This document shows positions 1 through 10,972 of a DNA stretch of 24,529 bases, piece by piece. The position numbers were made by a program, and so were the translations under genes. Source of the DNA: Pelargonium cotyledonis (taxonomy: Eukaryota; Streptophyta; Magnoliopsida; Geraniales; Geraniaceae); the NCBI GenBank assembly GCA_036897625.1, contig JAYMTA010000760.1:1-24529 (forward strand). Reading direction: 5' to 3'. The notes beneath the pieces were generated by a model. It was not told the origin of the DNA and did not search any database. It was given only the letters and a program-made list of their open reading frames with translations. Within the stretch, counting starts at the first letter, position 1. Each line of letters opens with the position of its first letter.

Positions 1-1
1 A

Positions 2-871
2 TCTTTTAGTGCCCACCATTCCCAGCAACAGCAAGGTTATGGCTACGGCTATCCGGCAGCATTCTTCACCGGAGACCTGTCCACCTCCTCGCCGCAGCAG
101 CAACAGCAGCTTCTTCAGTACTGGAGTGATGCTCTCAATTTAAGCCCCAGGGGGAGGATGATGATGATGAGCAGGTTGGGGCCGGACGGCAGGCCTGTGT
201 TCCGGCCTCCGGTGCAGCCTCTCAACACTACTAAGCTCTACAGGGGAGTGAGGCAGAGGCATTGGGGGAAGTGGGTAGCTGAGATTCGTCTCCCTCGGAA
301 CAGGACTCGTCTCTGGCTCGGCACCTTCGACACAGCCGAGGACGCTGCCATGGCCTATGACCGCGAGGCCTTCAAGCTGAGAGGAGAGAATGCTAGGCTC
401 AACTTCCCTGAGCTTTTCCTCAACAAAGGTAAACCAGAGACAGCCACAGCTCCAACATCACCAACAAACTCTAAACAGCCTGAGCAAGCTCCTGAAGAGC
501 TCAAGACTATGGACATGGAGGCAATGCCTCAGCCTTCATCTTCATCGCCTCCAGTGCCACCTCAAGAAGATTATAACCCCAGCTATGAATCGGGACTCGT
601 TTCGAGTGAGGCCACGGCCACAACAGGGGGTTCTGGAGAGGAATTGGCTTGGGGAGACATGGCTGAAGCTTGGTTCAATGCAATTCCGGAAGGTTGGGGT
701 CCTGGTAGTGCCGTTTGGGATGATTTGGAGCTTCCCTCAGAGTTGCAATTTGGCAATCCGAATCAGCCTCACTTCACTGATTCTGATCCGCAGAGACCAC
801 AAGATTTCTTGGGCTCAGCTTCATCTTCATCAATGAAGCCCTTCTTTTGGAGAGATCAGCATCAAGATTGA
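2..871 (+). CDS. ERF061: AP2/ERF transcription factor, ERF061/062-like, 5'-truncated by window edge
   Basis: Sequence-specific nuclear transcription factor of the AP2/ERF family, DREB A-6 (ERF group I) type. The frame is open from base 2 to the TGA at 869-871 (289 residues), so the first ATG in the window (158) is internal and the true start lies upstream. Glutamine-rich tracts are followed by the motif [13 protein letters not shown] and then a complete AP2 domain at about 236-409. The domain shows [23 protein letters not shown], the AYD element and a terminal RLNFP. Valine in KWVAEIR is the DREB-type residue at that position, while the nearby Leu replaces the usual Glu. The C-terminal third is Ser/Pro-rich, then acidic and aromatic ([16 protein letters not shown]), which suggests an activation region. 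No intron is visible. AATAAA occurs in the 3' flank near 1115. The family call is firm; the exact ERF061 versus ERF062 assignment rests on recall of the flanking motifs. Confidence 0.9.
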   Translation, partial: SFSAHHSQQQQGYGYGYPAAFFTGDLSTSSPQQQQQLLQYWSDALNLSPRGRMMMMSRLGPDGRPVFRPPVQPLNTTKLYRGVRQRHWGKWVAEIRLPRNRTRLWLGTFDTAEDAAMAYDREAFKLRGENARLNFPELFLNKGKPETATAPTSPTNSKQPEQAPEELKTMDMEAMPQPSSSSPPVPPQEDYNPSYESGLVSSEATATTGGSGEELAWGDMAEAWFNAIPEGWGPGSAVWDDLELPSELQFGNPNQPHFTDSDPQRPQDFLGSASSSSMKPFFWRDQHQD

Positions 872-3543
872 AAGGTCAAAACATGATTTTTTTTTAGCTT
901 TCAGGTTCTTTGAAATAGTCCTTAGTTTCAACTGCAAGCTCCTTCACTTTTCTTGCTGGGATATTTTCAGTTTTTTCACACCTTGAACCAATTTTTCTTT
1001 TTTCTAAACCTTGCTCAGCTCACTGGTTGAAACTTTTAACCCAACCTGTGAATCCTTTGGAACTTGTTACTCCATTTCAAAACCTTAGAAGCTTCAAAAT
1101 CCACACTTTGGCTTGAATAAAAACTTCTTTTGTATCCTCCTCCATTAGGTGCACAAAAGGCTTCATATTTCAGGCCTTTCAGCACTTTATGGACCACATA
1201 CTTTTAATCCTCCTAGTGCTAGATTTGTCAGGGTATGAAGTTTAGGTAGTATCAAAACTGGTGATCATCACAAAGCACATTTTTAATTGCTTTTCCTGGT
1301 TGTTGCTGCTGCTGCTGTTATAGTGGTTGATGAAGAGACCAGCATGGAGGGAGACAGTTTTGTGATCTCCTTCTCACTGTTGAGATAATTGAAGCAGCTT
1401 TGTAGTTTTGTATATTTGTCACTTCTGTTATGTATGGTTGTAATGTACTGTATCTCTTTTGATTTCAGTGATAGGTAATATTCAGATATTTTCTTGTTCT
1501 ATAACAAAGCTTTGTCATTAGCTCTTGCTCAAATCTGAAACACATAACAATCTGATAAGCCTTTTCCCTTGTAGCTATCTGGTTTAAGAATCTGCATAAA
1601 ATGTTAGTCACTCGTAGGGCTTTCTCTTTCAGGACCATGAACCGCTCCTTTTCCTGAAAATTCCAATCTTGATAAAGAAAAAGAAACATCCCGACTCAAC
1701 AAATGTAAAAGATTCACAATAACGATCTTTTGTTTCTCTCTAGCCTTTTCTCTTTTGGGTATTGGCCAAAACAAAGAAAGGAACAGAAAATGCCAGAAAG
1801 CCAAGACAAAGATGACACATCGATCGGTCATTGTTAGATTCCATTAATCCATCTTGTTCTTCGCCTTTTCATCTGATGCAAAAGCTAAAGGAATAAAAGC
1901 ATCAACACCAACAAGAAAATGATTGATTAACCCAAAATTGAATCTACCAAAGTGAAACAACTTTTTACTGTTTCTGTGCTTAATGTGTTAACAGTGGAAA
2001 TAGCACAGTTTTCTGGTATTCGTTAAGTATAGCCTTTTTCTGTTTTGCGCAAATGGTATTCTTTAATGTTTTGGTAACATGATAAGCATTGTTCTTTAAT
2101 AATACTGTATTATTGAATGTTTTGGAATCCTCCCATTTCAAGAATTGTTTATCACATCTACAAGATATTAAAAATACTGAGAATAAAGAGGTAATGAAGC
2201 ACAAGCTTTCTTAGTGGAAATTTCCTGCATTAGTTTTTTGTTAAAGATAAGAAGAATTCAGCCAAGGTTGATGCGAAAGGTGGGTCCGGTCGCCGGCCCA
2301 TGAGATCATCAACATTTCTTATATGTGACGGCGCGATAACGATGAACGATGAAGCTAGGAAAATAATAGTATATGGTCTCAGAAATGATAAGAGTATGTA
2401 AAAATAATGAAAATATCTGGGATTGTTGAAGTTACTGGTCCTCTCTTCTAACCAAACCCAACGCAGCCCATGTCAGGTTGTAGCTGCTGTCATTTTCGAA
2501 CTTATTGAGATTCACTGGTTTGGCATGGCATGCCATGGAATTATGTATCTTAATACCAATCAACACATTAAAGACAAAATTTGATTTACTATGAGTCATG
2601 AATAAGATTTAGGGTAGATCTTGGTTCAGCATCATTTAGGTAAACAAATCAGATTATTGAGTTCAGCAATAACTTGGGAGAAATTAAGTAATGAATTCAA
2701 TAAGATGACAGCAACTTGGACTGAAAATAATATATGATTGTGTTTATGTCAACATTTGCTGATTGAGGCTTAAAAAAATTGAACAGAAGTTCACAACTCA
2801 CAAGTTTCCTTTGTTCCTACTCCAAATGATAAGGATCCACAGTCCTACAAACTTCTTCTACAAGTATTCAACTCCAAACCTACTATAGGATTTAAGTTTC
2901 ACCACATGTTTATGGGAAGAACTAGGATTCAACAACAACACATAGCAATACACCAAACAATGCATATATCACAGGAAGACCTATCTTCTTAAACGTAGTA
3001 TGTAATCAAATGTAGCATCATCCACCAAAATAGCTGCTTGTAATCAATAGAATCCAAAACTCAATCTGATTGGAGTCTCAGTGCTAGAACATTACTACTT
3101 TATTATCTGTGCTCAATGCAAAACATTGCTATTTTATTGAAGAAAGCTCTAGAAAACCAATAATATTTTCAAGATGAGGTTGGCACAGACCTCAGTTGTA
3201 GTCTCTCCTACTCCAAGCAACATCTATGCTTTCTTCTGCCATCTCTGTCCACTAAGAGGTAAGCTGCTAGTAATTTGTTCCACTCTTCTCTCCGATTTCA
3301 GATAAAGTACTGATACTGCACTGACCAGGAAGTTCAATTTTGAGCTCAAGCCTGTGACAAAGAACAACAACCTACGTATGCACATACATCTCTATTTTCA
3401 ATCCATTTGTAGGCAACAAGAATTTAGGCAATGAATTGACACTGAGTAATGGTGTTAAGAGTTAAGAAGAGGGAAAAAAAAGCAGCAAGAATGTAATATT
3501 AGGTAAAAGATTTACTAATAAGCCCGGGGGTGTTCATCTCCTT

Positions 3544-3579
3544 CCAGATGAGTCATCCTCTTGCCAGATGAGTCATCCT
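3544..3579. repeat. Two direct copies of CCAGATGAGTCATCCT, 20 bp apart
   Basis: CCAGATGAGTCATCCT is present twice, at 3544-3559 and 3564-3579. Each copy centres on the perfect palindrome ATGAGTCAT (3548-3556 and 3568-3576), which is the GCN4/AP-1-type site bound by some plant bZIP proteins. The 20-bp spacing is about two helical turns. It lies far from any recognised start codon, so a regulatory role is inference only. Confidence 0.5.
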
Positions 3580-5120
3580 GAAAAATGAGTAGTAAGTACA
3601 GCATTAGGTAATGGCACTGGTCTCATTTAATGACTATAAAATAGGCTTTCCTGAAGTGTTCTGGAATGAGTTTAGCAGCAATTTCAAAATGTGCATTTTA
3701 GATGCAGAAAATTTCAGCTTTTCTATTAAGCTCTGCAGTCTGCATAATGCATGGACTTTCCTTCGCATTCGGAGGACAGTGAAAAAAAAAAGAGAGTGGG
3801 GTTTAGAGCTATTGGAATGGAGCCCAAACAGATTCCACAGCTCCAGCATTCAACCAGGATGCACCTGACAGAAATATGGGAAGCGTGATAGTAACCAGAG
3901 CCTCCTCTGGGTTAGGTTTAATCACAAGCTTAGACTCTCGGTGAAACAGGAATATGGCATGCAATCATGATATGCAGAAACTTTCTCAAGGTGGAGAGAG
4001 AACTGCTAAATGTAAAAGAGGAGCACACAGTTATGCATCATCATGATCATGCTTCCGTTAATAGTGTCATTCAGTTATAAATAACTTGCTGTTTACTTTG
4101 CCACTACTTGGAGGGCATCTTCATACAGCTGATGGATTTGAACTCAGTTTTATGACTAACCGTCTTGGCCACTTCCTCCTCTCCAGACTGCTGATAGATG
4201 AAATGAAGCTAATCTGATTACCCGTTCAAGCATCTCACCATTGTTATTAACTTATTACAGGTACTAGTTCACAGTTCAAATATATAAAGCCAACACACAT
4301 TTTGACAAGCATGCAACATTCCATCTACTGTCAATCAAAGTAATTTTCACAGCATTCATAGGAATGACATTTGTTTTTTGCTTGAAATTGATTTTGCATA
4401 TGCATGTGTGCAATTCTGTTTTGTCTGAACTCTGAAGAGCAAGAGAGGTGCCAAAAAATAATATTCATATGATACAGGAAACAGAAACACCCTGGTTGGG
4501 AATGTGCTCCTTAAGGCTAACCTGGAGATCTGAGAGGTCTTGCTGGAGGCTTGCATGGGCTAAACAGCTCAGTAATGATAGGGGGAGAGTTTGATGGTGC
4601 CAAAGCCTAAGGAAACAGCAACATCTGCAACATGCTCACCATGCAAGGATTCCACTCTGTATCCTGGTTACAATGCCACAACAAAACTTGTTTAGAGGCC
4701 AAATTCTTAGTTCAGGCTTCTTTTAATCTTTTACGACCCTCTCAGAAGTACATTACCAAAGGTCTAAAGAGAAAATTGGTAACAGAGTAGCACAGGTTAG
4801 TTAAAACTTAAAATCTCGTAGACACTAAAAATTTGCAGGATGTATGAGGTCTATGCTATTCAAAGTTATGTACCCCATATATATACACTAACTCATTTGA
4901 AATTCAGGTTTTGAGTGATTCAAGCCTGATAAAGTCAGGTGTTAGCTGGATTAAAACAAGAATTGAGCATCATTTGAAAACCAGCTCTCTTGGTTCATAG
5001 CCATGGCCGCATTTTGGTGCCTACACCAGATGCTGGAAATCATGCTAAACAGTTATCATATATGCATCTAATTAAACAATAAACAGCCTACATAAATCGA
5101 GATGATCGATTAACAGTATA

Positions 5121-5212
5121 ATGGAAATGTCAAAAGAAAGCAGTAAGATGAGAGAAAAAAGGGACAAATGGAAATGTCAAAAGAAAGCAGTAAGATGAGA
5201 GAAAAAAGGGAC
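5121..5212. repeat. 47-bp tandem duplication
   Basis: A purine-rich unit beginning ATGGAAATGTCAAAAGAAAG occurs at 5121-5167 and again from 5168. The second copy matches for 45 bases with no mismatch. It lies 626 bp or more past the STA1 stop codon. Perfect identity suggests a recent slippage or unequal-exchange event. It makes an open frame on the minus strand (5110-5355) that I do not consider coding. Confidence 0.9.
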
Positions 5213-5837
5213 TCGATCAAAGCAACCTGTAAGGCAAGGGTAGAAATCTGAAAAAAGCAACTCTCCATAATTCCAAATCGACATTGGATACACATTAGGT
5301 AATTTCCTCTCAACCTGTATAGCTCTGTCACAGTACAATGGACTGTTAGATGCACAACATTAGAATCCAGTAACTAAGGCCTGCATATAATGTAATCCAT
5401 TTTCAAAGCACTTGAAAAGTTCTCGACTTCAAATAAATATTCGTAGTACAATTGTAAGACTGAAAATTCAAGATATCTGTTGTATCCATCATACAACCAA
5501 CCACATTCAGAAAACATTTAGAACAGAGAAAAAAAATATTAAAACAAAGATATGACCATATAACTCACAATCACATAAACATACAGTAAAGCACAGTGAC
5601 TAATTCTCCACATACAAATAATTAGATGCTTAGCAGATGAAGATATATGAAAGCAAAGCCAAATGCTCCAATATTGATCCATAAACTTGTATATAAGACC
5701 AAGGTAAGAAAAACTTTTTTTGCTAAGAGAAAGTACAGTAGACTAATCACCACAAGTACACCATTTTTCATACTAATATAACTCTAAACTACATACCAAA
5801 TGAAGAAAAGCTTTTATGGCTACATGCTTACAAGTAA

Positions 5838-8800
5838 CTAGTGTTTGCTATTCTCAGCAGCACTCTCTTCTTTCCCAAGAGCAACTACAACTTTCTTTAA
5901 TATCGCTTCAGTTGGTTGGTGGGAGTTTTCCACTGCCTTAGAAATTGCTTGCCATTTCTCCCCATGCTTTGGTTCTGCTGCAGTGCATCTCCTCAAAACA
6001 TCCTTCTGATTCTCCTCATCCCCATGCTGAAGTTCAAATTTGTAGTACAAAGCCCAAAAATCACCCATATCTGGGGCAAGAGTCACAGCCCTGTTGAGCC
6101 AGCTCCTGGCTTTGTCTACCTTCCTATCATGCCAGAATAACTTGGCCACAGCTGCAATGACATGTGGATCTTGATCACACTTCTTCAAAGCATCCACACT
6201 TTTTGTCTTCCTTTGAGGACGTGGAACCATATCAATGGAAGCTGCCCACAGTATGCCACTATTGGGGCATTCCTGCAAGGCCTTTGCCATCAAGATATCA
6301 GATTCTTTCTTATTTCCATGTCTGAATTCAGCTCGAACTGCAGCTAGCCAGAGTTCAGGATTCTGAGGATTCCTCTTCCTCGCCATGGTGAGAACTGCTC
6401 GAGCTTTACTAAGCCCATTCATCTTTTCATCCAGGTTGGCAAGTGAAAGCCAAAGAGGTATGCTATTGGGGCAGTACTTCAGACCCGACTCATAAGCACC
6501 CTTAGCTTGCTGCAGGCGACCAAGTCGTTCCTCTAGCTGCCCAAGCATCAACCAGAGCTTGAAAAATGAAGGGAAGCGCTTTAGTCCCTCATCAAGCAAC
6601 CTCCTCTCTTCATCAGTGTTTCCCAATTCTCTTTCAACAATAGCTGATTTCATCCAAACTCTTTCTGTACCACCTCTCTCTCGAGCCTTGGCAAGAAGCA
6701 TTTTCGCTCTCTCAGGCTCTTTGTTCTCAAATTCAAGCTTGAAAGCTGCAAGCCAAATCTCCTCAGAGTTGGGAATGGCAGCATAAGCCTCTTGAAGAAT
6801 TGCTCGAGCAGCAGGCACATCTCCAGCAAGCCATTTCTCCTTGGCACCCATGAGCCACAAAACTTCAGCCTGTGGCCTGTAAGTTACAGCTTTGCGAAGC
6901 AGAGCATCAAGAGATTCCCTGGTTCCATGGCTCTTTTCAAGCTGTGCAGCTTTTAGCCATATGCTTTTCTTTGTTAAGAAAACAGTAAGAGCATGTGCAT
7001 AAATTGCTCTTGCTGTTTCAATTGAACCCCTTTTCTTGCATTCCTCAGCATCAGCAACCCATGTCCTCTTCCTATCTTCTTCCTCTACTCCAATTCCAAT
7101 AGTATTTCGAATTATAGCCTGACAAGTAGCAACTGATCCTGCCCGTTCCGCAGCCTCAGCTTCCTTCATCCATGCTTCTCTATCAATCACCAATCCTTCC
7201 CTCTGCAAGGCCCTAATACCCCTCTCAATTATTTTTCCTACCATATTAGTGTTTCCATGAGCTTCTTCCAGCTTGGCAGCAGTAATCCAAATTGCAGGCT
7301 CTTTTGATAGCTTCTCTCTTGCTCTATTGAGTATCTTCTTCGCTTGATCATAAGTTTCCAACCTGGCATACGCGAGCCACAATTCAACATGCAAAGGACA
7401 ACACTCCACGGCCCTTGAAAGCAATCGTCTTGCATCCTCCTCATTAGAAAGCTCCACAACTGCCTTCCACAGTCTGACAGAGTCAGGAATATGTTCAAGT
7501 CCTTTTCGCAAAACCCTACTCCTATTGGCATCATCATGCTCCAGTTTTGCAGCCTGCATCCACAATTTCACAGAATTGGGTATACACTTGACTCCCCTAG
7601 CTATCACTGCCTTGGCTTCATCAGGACTTGAAAGCCTACAGGCTTCCAACCAAACATCCTCATTCTTAGGACACTCCTCACACCCCTTCTGAATCAACTG
7701 CCTAGCTGTTTGAACCTTACCAGCCACCTCCTCGAGCCTTGCGGCTGCAATCCAACCAGGAGGGTGCTTTGGATTGGTCTGTGTAACACTCTTCAGCAAT
7801 AACCTAGCTTTCTTGATATCCGAAATTTCAGCATCACTGGTAATCTTCATGCTCTTCAAATCAGTCAAATATCCTTTTGGATCTACCACTGTCAACCCCG
7901 AAACAGAATCCGACAGCCTATCAAGTTTCAGTGACAACACAGTACCTCTCCCCTCACCCACTGCAGTCAAATCCGTGACTGGGGTCTGAGCCCATGGCGT
8001 GTCAGTTCCTCCGGCAGCCCTGCTCTTTGGATCCAATGCAGTAACATGCTCATGCTCTTTCCTAGCCTTCTCCAGCAGAGTATCAGGCACAGGGACAAAG
8101 CTCTCGAACCTCTTCTTCTTGTTCCTCAGCGAGTAATCACCAATTTCCGGTATGCTTTCCCAATCGGTGGAGGACATATCGTACAACTTCCTCTTCAAAT
8201 CTGCAAATTGCTCCGTTATCTTGGGATTTGAAGCACGGTACTTTTCAATCTCCTGCTTCAGCCTGGCCTCCCTGCGATCCTTCCTCCTCGAATCCATCCT
8301 CTTATCTATCGCCTCCCACACAGCATCGGCTTCCTTGTCATCTTCATCGTACTCCGCCGAAGCAAACAACCCCACATCGTTACCCTCAAATTCATCAAAC
8401 TTCTGATTCTCATCGTACCCTTTCTCGTCCGCTTCCTCGTCCTCCTCTTCCTCTCCTGGCTTCCCTCGTCCCCTCCCAACCGCGGGAGCCCCAGGAGCAG
8501 CACCTCCGACCGCAGCAGCGGACCTGTCAGGTAGATCGGGAGCAGCCCGAGCGGGACCGATATCGGATCGGGTAGTGAATCCAGTAGCACCACGTCCAAG
8601 CCCGGCGACGTAATTAGGCGGCGGCTTTGAGTTGAGAAACTCGAGGCGGGGCTTGGGAGGGCCGCCGGGAGGCTGCGTGCCGCCAAGGAGGGGCACATGG
8701 AGGGTGAGAGTGGAGTTGGATCGAACACCGAGATGGGAGAGGAGGAGCGAGTCATTTCTGGTAGATTGAGAAATAGAGGGGATGAGGAAGCGTTGGAGAG

Positions 8801-8915
8801 AGATGGGTATGTTGGAGATTTGATGAAGCTGTAGCTTGAGGGCGTGGAGGGTGGTGGTGTTGGGGTTTAGGTCTAGGGTTAGGGTTTTGTGGTCTGGCGT
8901 GGATACGAACACCAT
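5838..8915 (-). CDS. STA1: STA1/PRP6-like pre-mRNA splicing factor (U5 snRNP, tri-snRNP bridge)
   Basis: Plant orthologue of yeast Prp6 and human PRPF6. This HAT/TPR-repeat scaffold links U5 and U4/U6 snRNPs in the spliceosome; the Arabidopsis protein STABILIZED1 is needed for splicing and mRNA turnover under cold and heat stress (established knowledge). Here it is 1025 residues in one exon, close to the roughly 1030 residues and intronless structure of the Arabidopsis gene. Residues 1-76 form a ubiquitin-like N-terminus, a plant feature. Residues about 87-300 are the PRP1 N-terminal domain, with [20 protein letters not shown] (101-120), an acidic run (155-164) and [18 protein letters not shown] (167-184). 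From about 380 to 1000 there are many HAT/TPR-like units with recurring W-x-x-A-A-x-L-E and P-x-S-x-x-L-W patterns. The start at 8915 gives the expected [13 protein letters not shown]-terminus. The gene is convergent with the upstream ERF gene, and no breaks are seen. Confidence 0.96.
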   Translation of the reverse strand: MVFVSTPDHKTLTLDLNPNTTTLHALKLQLHQISNIPISLQRFLIPSISQSTRNDSLLLSHLGVRSNSTLTLHVPLLGGTQPPGGPPKPRLEFLNSKPPPNYVAGLGRGATGFTTRSDIGPARAAPDLPDRSAAAVGGAAPGAPAVGRGRGKPGEEEEDEEADEKGYDENQKFDEFEGNDVGLFASAEYDEDDKEADAVWEAIDKRMDSRRKDRREARLKQEIEKYRASNPKITEQFADLKRKLYDMSSTDWESIPEIGDYSLRNKKKRFESFVPVPDTLLEKARKEHEHVTALDPKSRAAGGTDTPWAQTPVTDLTAVGEGRGTVLSLKLDRLSDSVSGLTVVDPKGYLTDLKSMKITSDAEISDIKKARLLLKSVTQTNPKHPPGWIAAARLEEVAGKVQTARQLIQKGCEECPKNEDVWLEACRLSSPDEAKAVIARGVKCIPNSVKLWMQAAKLEHDDANRSRVLRKGLEHIPDSVRLWKAVVELSNEEDARRLLSRAVECCPLHVELWLAYARLETYDQAKKILNRAREKLSKEPAIWITAAKLEEAHGNTNMVGKIIERGIRALQREGLVIDREAWMKEAEAAERAGSVATCQAIIRNTIGIGVEEEDRKRTWVADAEECKKRGSIETARAIYAHALTVFLTKKSIWLKAAQLEKSHGTRESLDALLRKAVTYRPQAEVLWLMGAKEKWLAGDVPAARAILQEAYAAIPNSEEIWLAAFKLEFENKEPERAKMLLAKARERGGTERVWMKSAIVERELGNTDEERRLLDEGLKRFPSFFKLWLMLGQLEERLGRLQQAKGAYESGLKYCPNSIPLWLSLANLDEKMNGLSKARAVLTMARKRNPQNPELWLAAVRAEFRHGNKKESDILMAKALQECPNSGILWAASIDMVPRPQRKTKSVDALKKCDQDPHVIAAVAKLFWHDRKVDKARSWLNRAVTLAPDMGDFWALYYKFELQHGDEENQKDVLRRCTAAEPKHGEKWQAISKAVENSHQPTEAILKKVVVALGKEESAAENSKH

Positions 8916-9000
8916 TGTATCTTCTCTAATCTCTCTAAGGAAATTTGGTTTTGGGGACGACGGAAATGAGAGACTGGTTAATCAATCATAGGAATCGAGT

Positions 9001-9030
9001 TTATTGGGCTTTTGGGTTTGGGTGGCCCAA
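9001..9030 (-). promoter_or_regulatory. Site II-like GGCCCAA and GGGCT motifs upstream of STA1
   Basis: On the minus strand TTGGGCCA (9023-9030) and AGCCCAATAA (9001-9010) lie about 90-115 bp upstream of the STA1 ATG. GGCCCA/AGCCCA motifs are typical of TCP-bound site II elements in plant housekeeping promoters. No TATA box is evident nearby. The role is inferred from motif and position. Confidence 0.45.
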
Positions 9031-9324
9031 ATATTTGGATTCGGCGATGAGCCCGAATAGAATTAGACTTCCTTAAAGATTGGACCGAAATTTATTTGAC
9101 GGAACTCATTCCATTACTTAACCACAATTGTAGTTGTTAATGACAAGTGACAACTAGATTTGTTAATGTTTATGGCATAATATCCGACTACATATCTGTA
9201 AATCATGAGGCAGGCGTGAAATAAATGACTGAAAAAACTTAGTTATTGGAATCAGCTGTTAGCCCATAAAATATATTCTATCCAACTAGAAATAATCTAT
9301 CATTAATTAATTATAGTCAAATCT

Positions 9325-9690
9325 GACAAATAACAAAAGTACGAGTCACTCGATTCGCAAAATCAATTAATCCAAAACACTCCCTAACAATCAGACCTAA
9401 GGCATTAAAATTATCCTCCCTCCGGTCTACAAAACAGTCACAACTTCTTCAGCATCGGATTCGATAATCAAAAAATTTCATTCTCGCACCTCGATCCAAC
9501 TTAAGGCTTCACAAATGGTGATTGCTTCCGCAATGCGAGGCAGCTAACCCCCATCCAACACCTCCAGCCTCATCCCCAGCAAGTCCGGTGTGGTCTCGGA
9601 TGACTCATGCCCCGCTGAACTTACCTTCCTCCACGAAGGTGTCCGTCAATATTAACTTTTAACTTACCACGGCATGGAGCGGACTAATTG
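9325..9690 (-). pseudogene. Decayed RNase H-like (RVT_3 type) fragment of a plant retroelement
   Basis: Read on the minus strand in shifting frames, this interval resembles the RNase H-like domain found at the end of plant LINE-type proteins. In order are GKLKVNIDG (about 9641-9670), then FVEEGKFSGA, VIRDHTGL, AEAITICEALSWIEV (about 9486-9531), IIESDAEEVVTVL (near 9430-9465) and ANRV (near 9350). The catalytic acidic positions (D of NIDG, E of AEAI, D of ESDA) are recognisable. At least two frame changes and two internal stops break it, and the segment before ANRV looks shortened. No reverse transcriptase region is visible next to it. It is a dead fragment, identified by motif order alone. 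Confidence 0.72.
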
Positions 9691-10161
9691 AGTACTACCT
9701 CCCCCAAACCCCCCCTACTCGAATTACTCACATTCATTGGTTAATCCAAAGTATGAGGTCGAGCCCGCTTCTTTGTCCTGCCACCTTGTGAATAATATAC
9801 TTTACTACATAATATTTGTGAATTTACCCAAGAATTAATTGTATTTTGATTTCCAAAATGCAAAAGCTGAGTGAAAACAACACAACCGACACCTTAGAGT
9901 CAATATTAGTATTGACGGAAGAACATACCAAACTTGAAAAGACATTAAAGCTACGAGTCTTATTTAAACATGTTCACATCACATGTGTTGGGGGTGGGGT
10001 TGCTGGTGTTGTGCAGTGCTACCCACGCATTTACATATACTATCACTATGTTCACTTCATGGTACACACAGTGTCACCGACAACATATACACACATTCAT
10101 GTGTTACATTATTTTTACGTTCAATATCATATTTATTTTTGGTATGTAAATAAAAAATATA

Positions 10162-10413
10162 CTCTTTCCGTGTTAAAATGAGTGTTTTGTTTCTATTTTT
10201 TACAAAAATTAAGAATAACAAGATAATTGAATGTGTTTCTAATATAACCACCACTTTTTCACCTACACCCCATATGCAAATTTGCCTATGTGCATAAGTG
10301 ATAAGAGTAATATGGGAAAATCAATAACATAATAACCTAAAAATAGAAACAAGACACTCATTTTGAGACAAAAAATTTTGACTAACAAGACACTCATTTT
10401 AGGACGGAAAAAG
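10162..10413. mobile_element. Stowaway-like MITE with TA flanks
   Basis: Terminal inverted repeats start CTCTTTCCGTGTTAAAATGAG on the left; the reverse complement of the right end starts CTTTTTCCGTCCTAAAATGAG. They resemble the CTCCCTCCGT ends of Stowaway/mariner-type MITEs. The element is flanked by TA at 10160-10161 and 10414-10415, the expected target duplication. The right end holds two copies of AACAAGACACTCATTTT (10348-10364 and 10384-10400). The inner copy pairs with the left arm further (on into AAAAATAGAAAC), so the outer 36 bp look like a duplicated terminus. There is no coding capacity. Confidence 0.82.
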
Positions 10414-10972
10414 TATTACTTCTCTACTAGGCTGCACATTAACTGTGAATTAATTTCATTTGCAAGAAACTGCAACTTGCATGCCTCGAAATCCTCCTAA
10501 TAATTGCTCCTAATATTGCTTAAAATGATGATATTCAACAAGAATGTAAAAGTATTGGAAAAAAAATGAAAGTTATTAAGTATGTGTAATAAATTGTCCG
10601 TGTCCAAACGGAAACCAGAAAATAAAAAATAAATCCAAGTTGGAAAACTCCTCAGAAATAGGACCATAGTTGTGCGAAGGGACCTAGGAATCGCCATCAA
10701 ACCTTATTATTTAAAGTAAAAGTTGGCTGCTTTTTAATGTTTACTTCTTAATATTCTACATAATAAATCCTCAGCATTTCTTCAAGATTCTTGCGTCATT
10801 AGCGTCATTAGAAAAAGACCCACTTGATTGGCTCAGTCTTCTCCTTCTTCTTTCAGATCCAGACCAATCCCTGCCTCAGTTCATGGTGTTTTAACAGTCA
10901 AAGCCTCTCATTTCAGCTTCTGGGTCTGCTTTGTTTTCATTTGTATCTGGATTGGAGTTAGAGGTGGAGGAG

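Larger units (their letters stand above)
872..5837. other. Gene-poor interval between ERF and STA1
   Basis: About 5 kb between the ERF stop and the STA1 stop codon (convergent genes). It should contain both 3' UTRs. No open frame here resembles a known protein; the longest are under 90 codons. Visible structures are a GC-rich patch near 2280-2300, a 14-bp perfect palindrome at 2524-2537, two ATGAGTCAT motifs (3548-3576) and a 47-bp tandem duplication (5121-5212). A good-looking donor site (GAGGTAAGC near 3255) could belong to an unannotated noncoding transcript, but nothing else supports one. I see no terminal repeats of a mobile element here. Confidence 0.6.
9031..10972. other. Intergenic region between STA1 and PLT4-like genes (divergent)
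   Basis: The two genes are divergent, so both promoters lie in this stretch. It contains a retroelement RNase H relic (about 9325-9690) and a 252-bp MITE (10162-10413), described separately. Just before the transporter start there is a short direct repeat, GCGTCATTAGCGTCATTAG at about 10793-10811, and an ATTGG (inverted CCAAT) at 10826-10830. The open frame at 9846-10181 is low-complexity and looks fortuitous. Confidence 0.5.

Noticed and set aside
158..160. ATG at 158 as the ERF start codon
   Set aside because: The frame stays open upstream to the window edge and encodes the family-like stretch [13 protein letters not shown], so the start lies outside.
390..836. 148-codon open frame inside the ERF gene, plus strand
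   Set aside because: It is an overlapping frame of the AP2/ERF coding sequence with no recognisable domain.
850..868. Possible miR172-like target site (CAGCATCAAGATTG) at the end of the ERF gene
   Set aside because: Too many differences from the known target site, and miR172 targets the two-AP2-domain subfamily, not this one.
3611..3868. 85-codon open frame in the ERF-STA1 interval
   Set aside because: No similarity to a known family; contains low-complexity A runs and an equally open frame on the other strand.
8306..8755. 149-codon minus-strand frame overlapping the STA1 N-terminal region
   Set aside because: Shadow frame of the GC-rich PRP1-domain coding sequence.
9846..10181. 111-codon frame between STA1 and PLT4-like genes
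   Set aside because: Histidine/tyrosine/valine-rich translation of AT-rich and repeat sequence running into a MITE; no domain seen.
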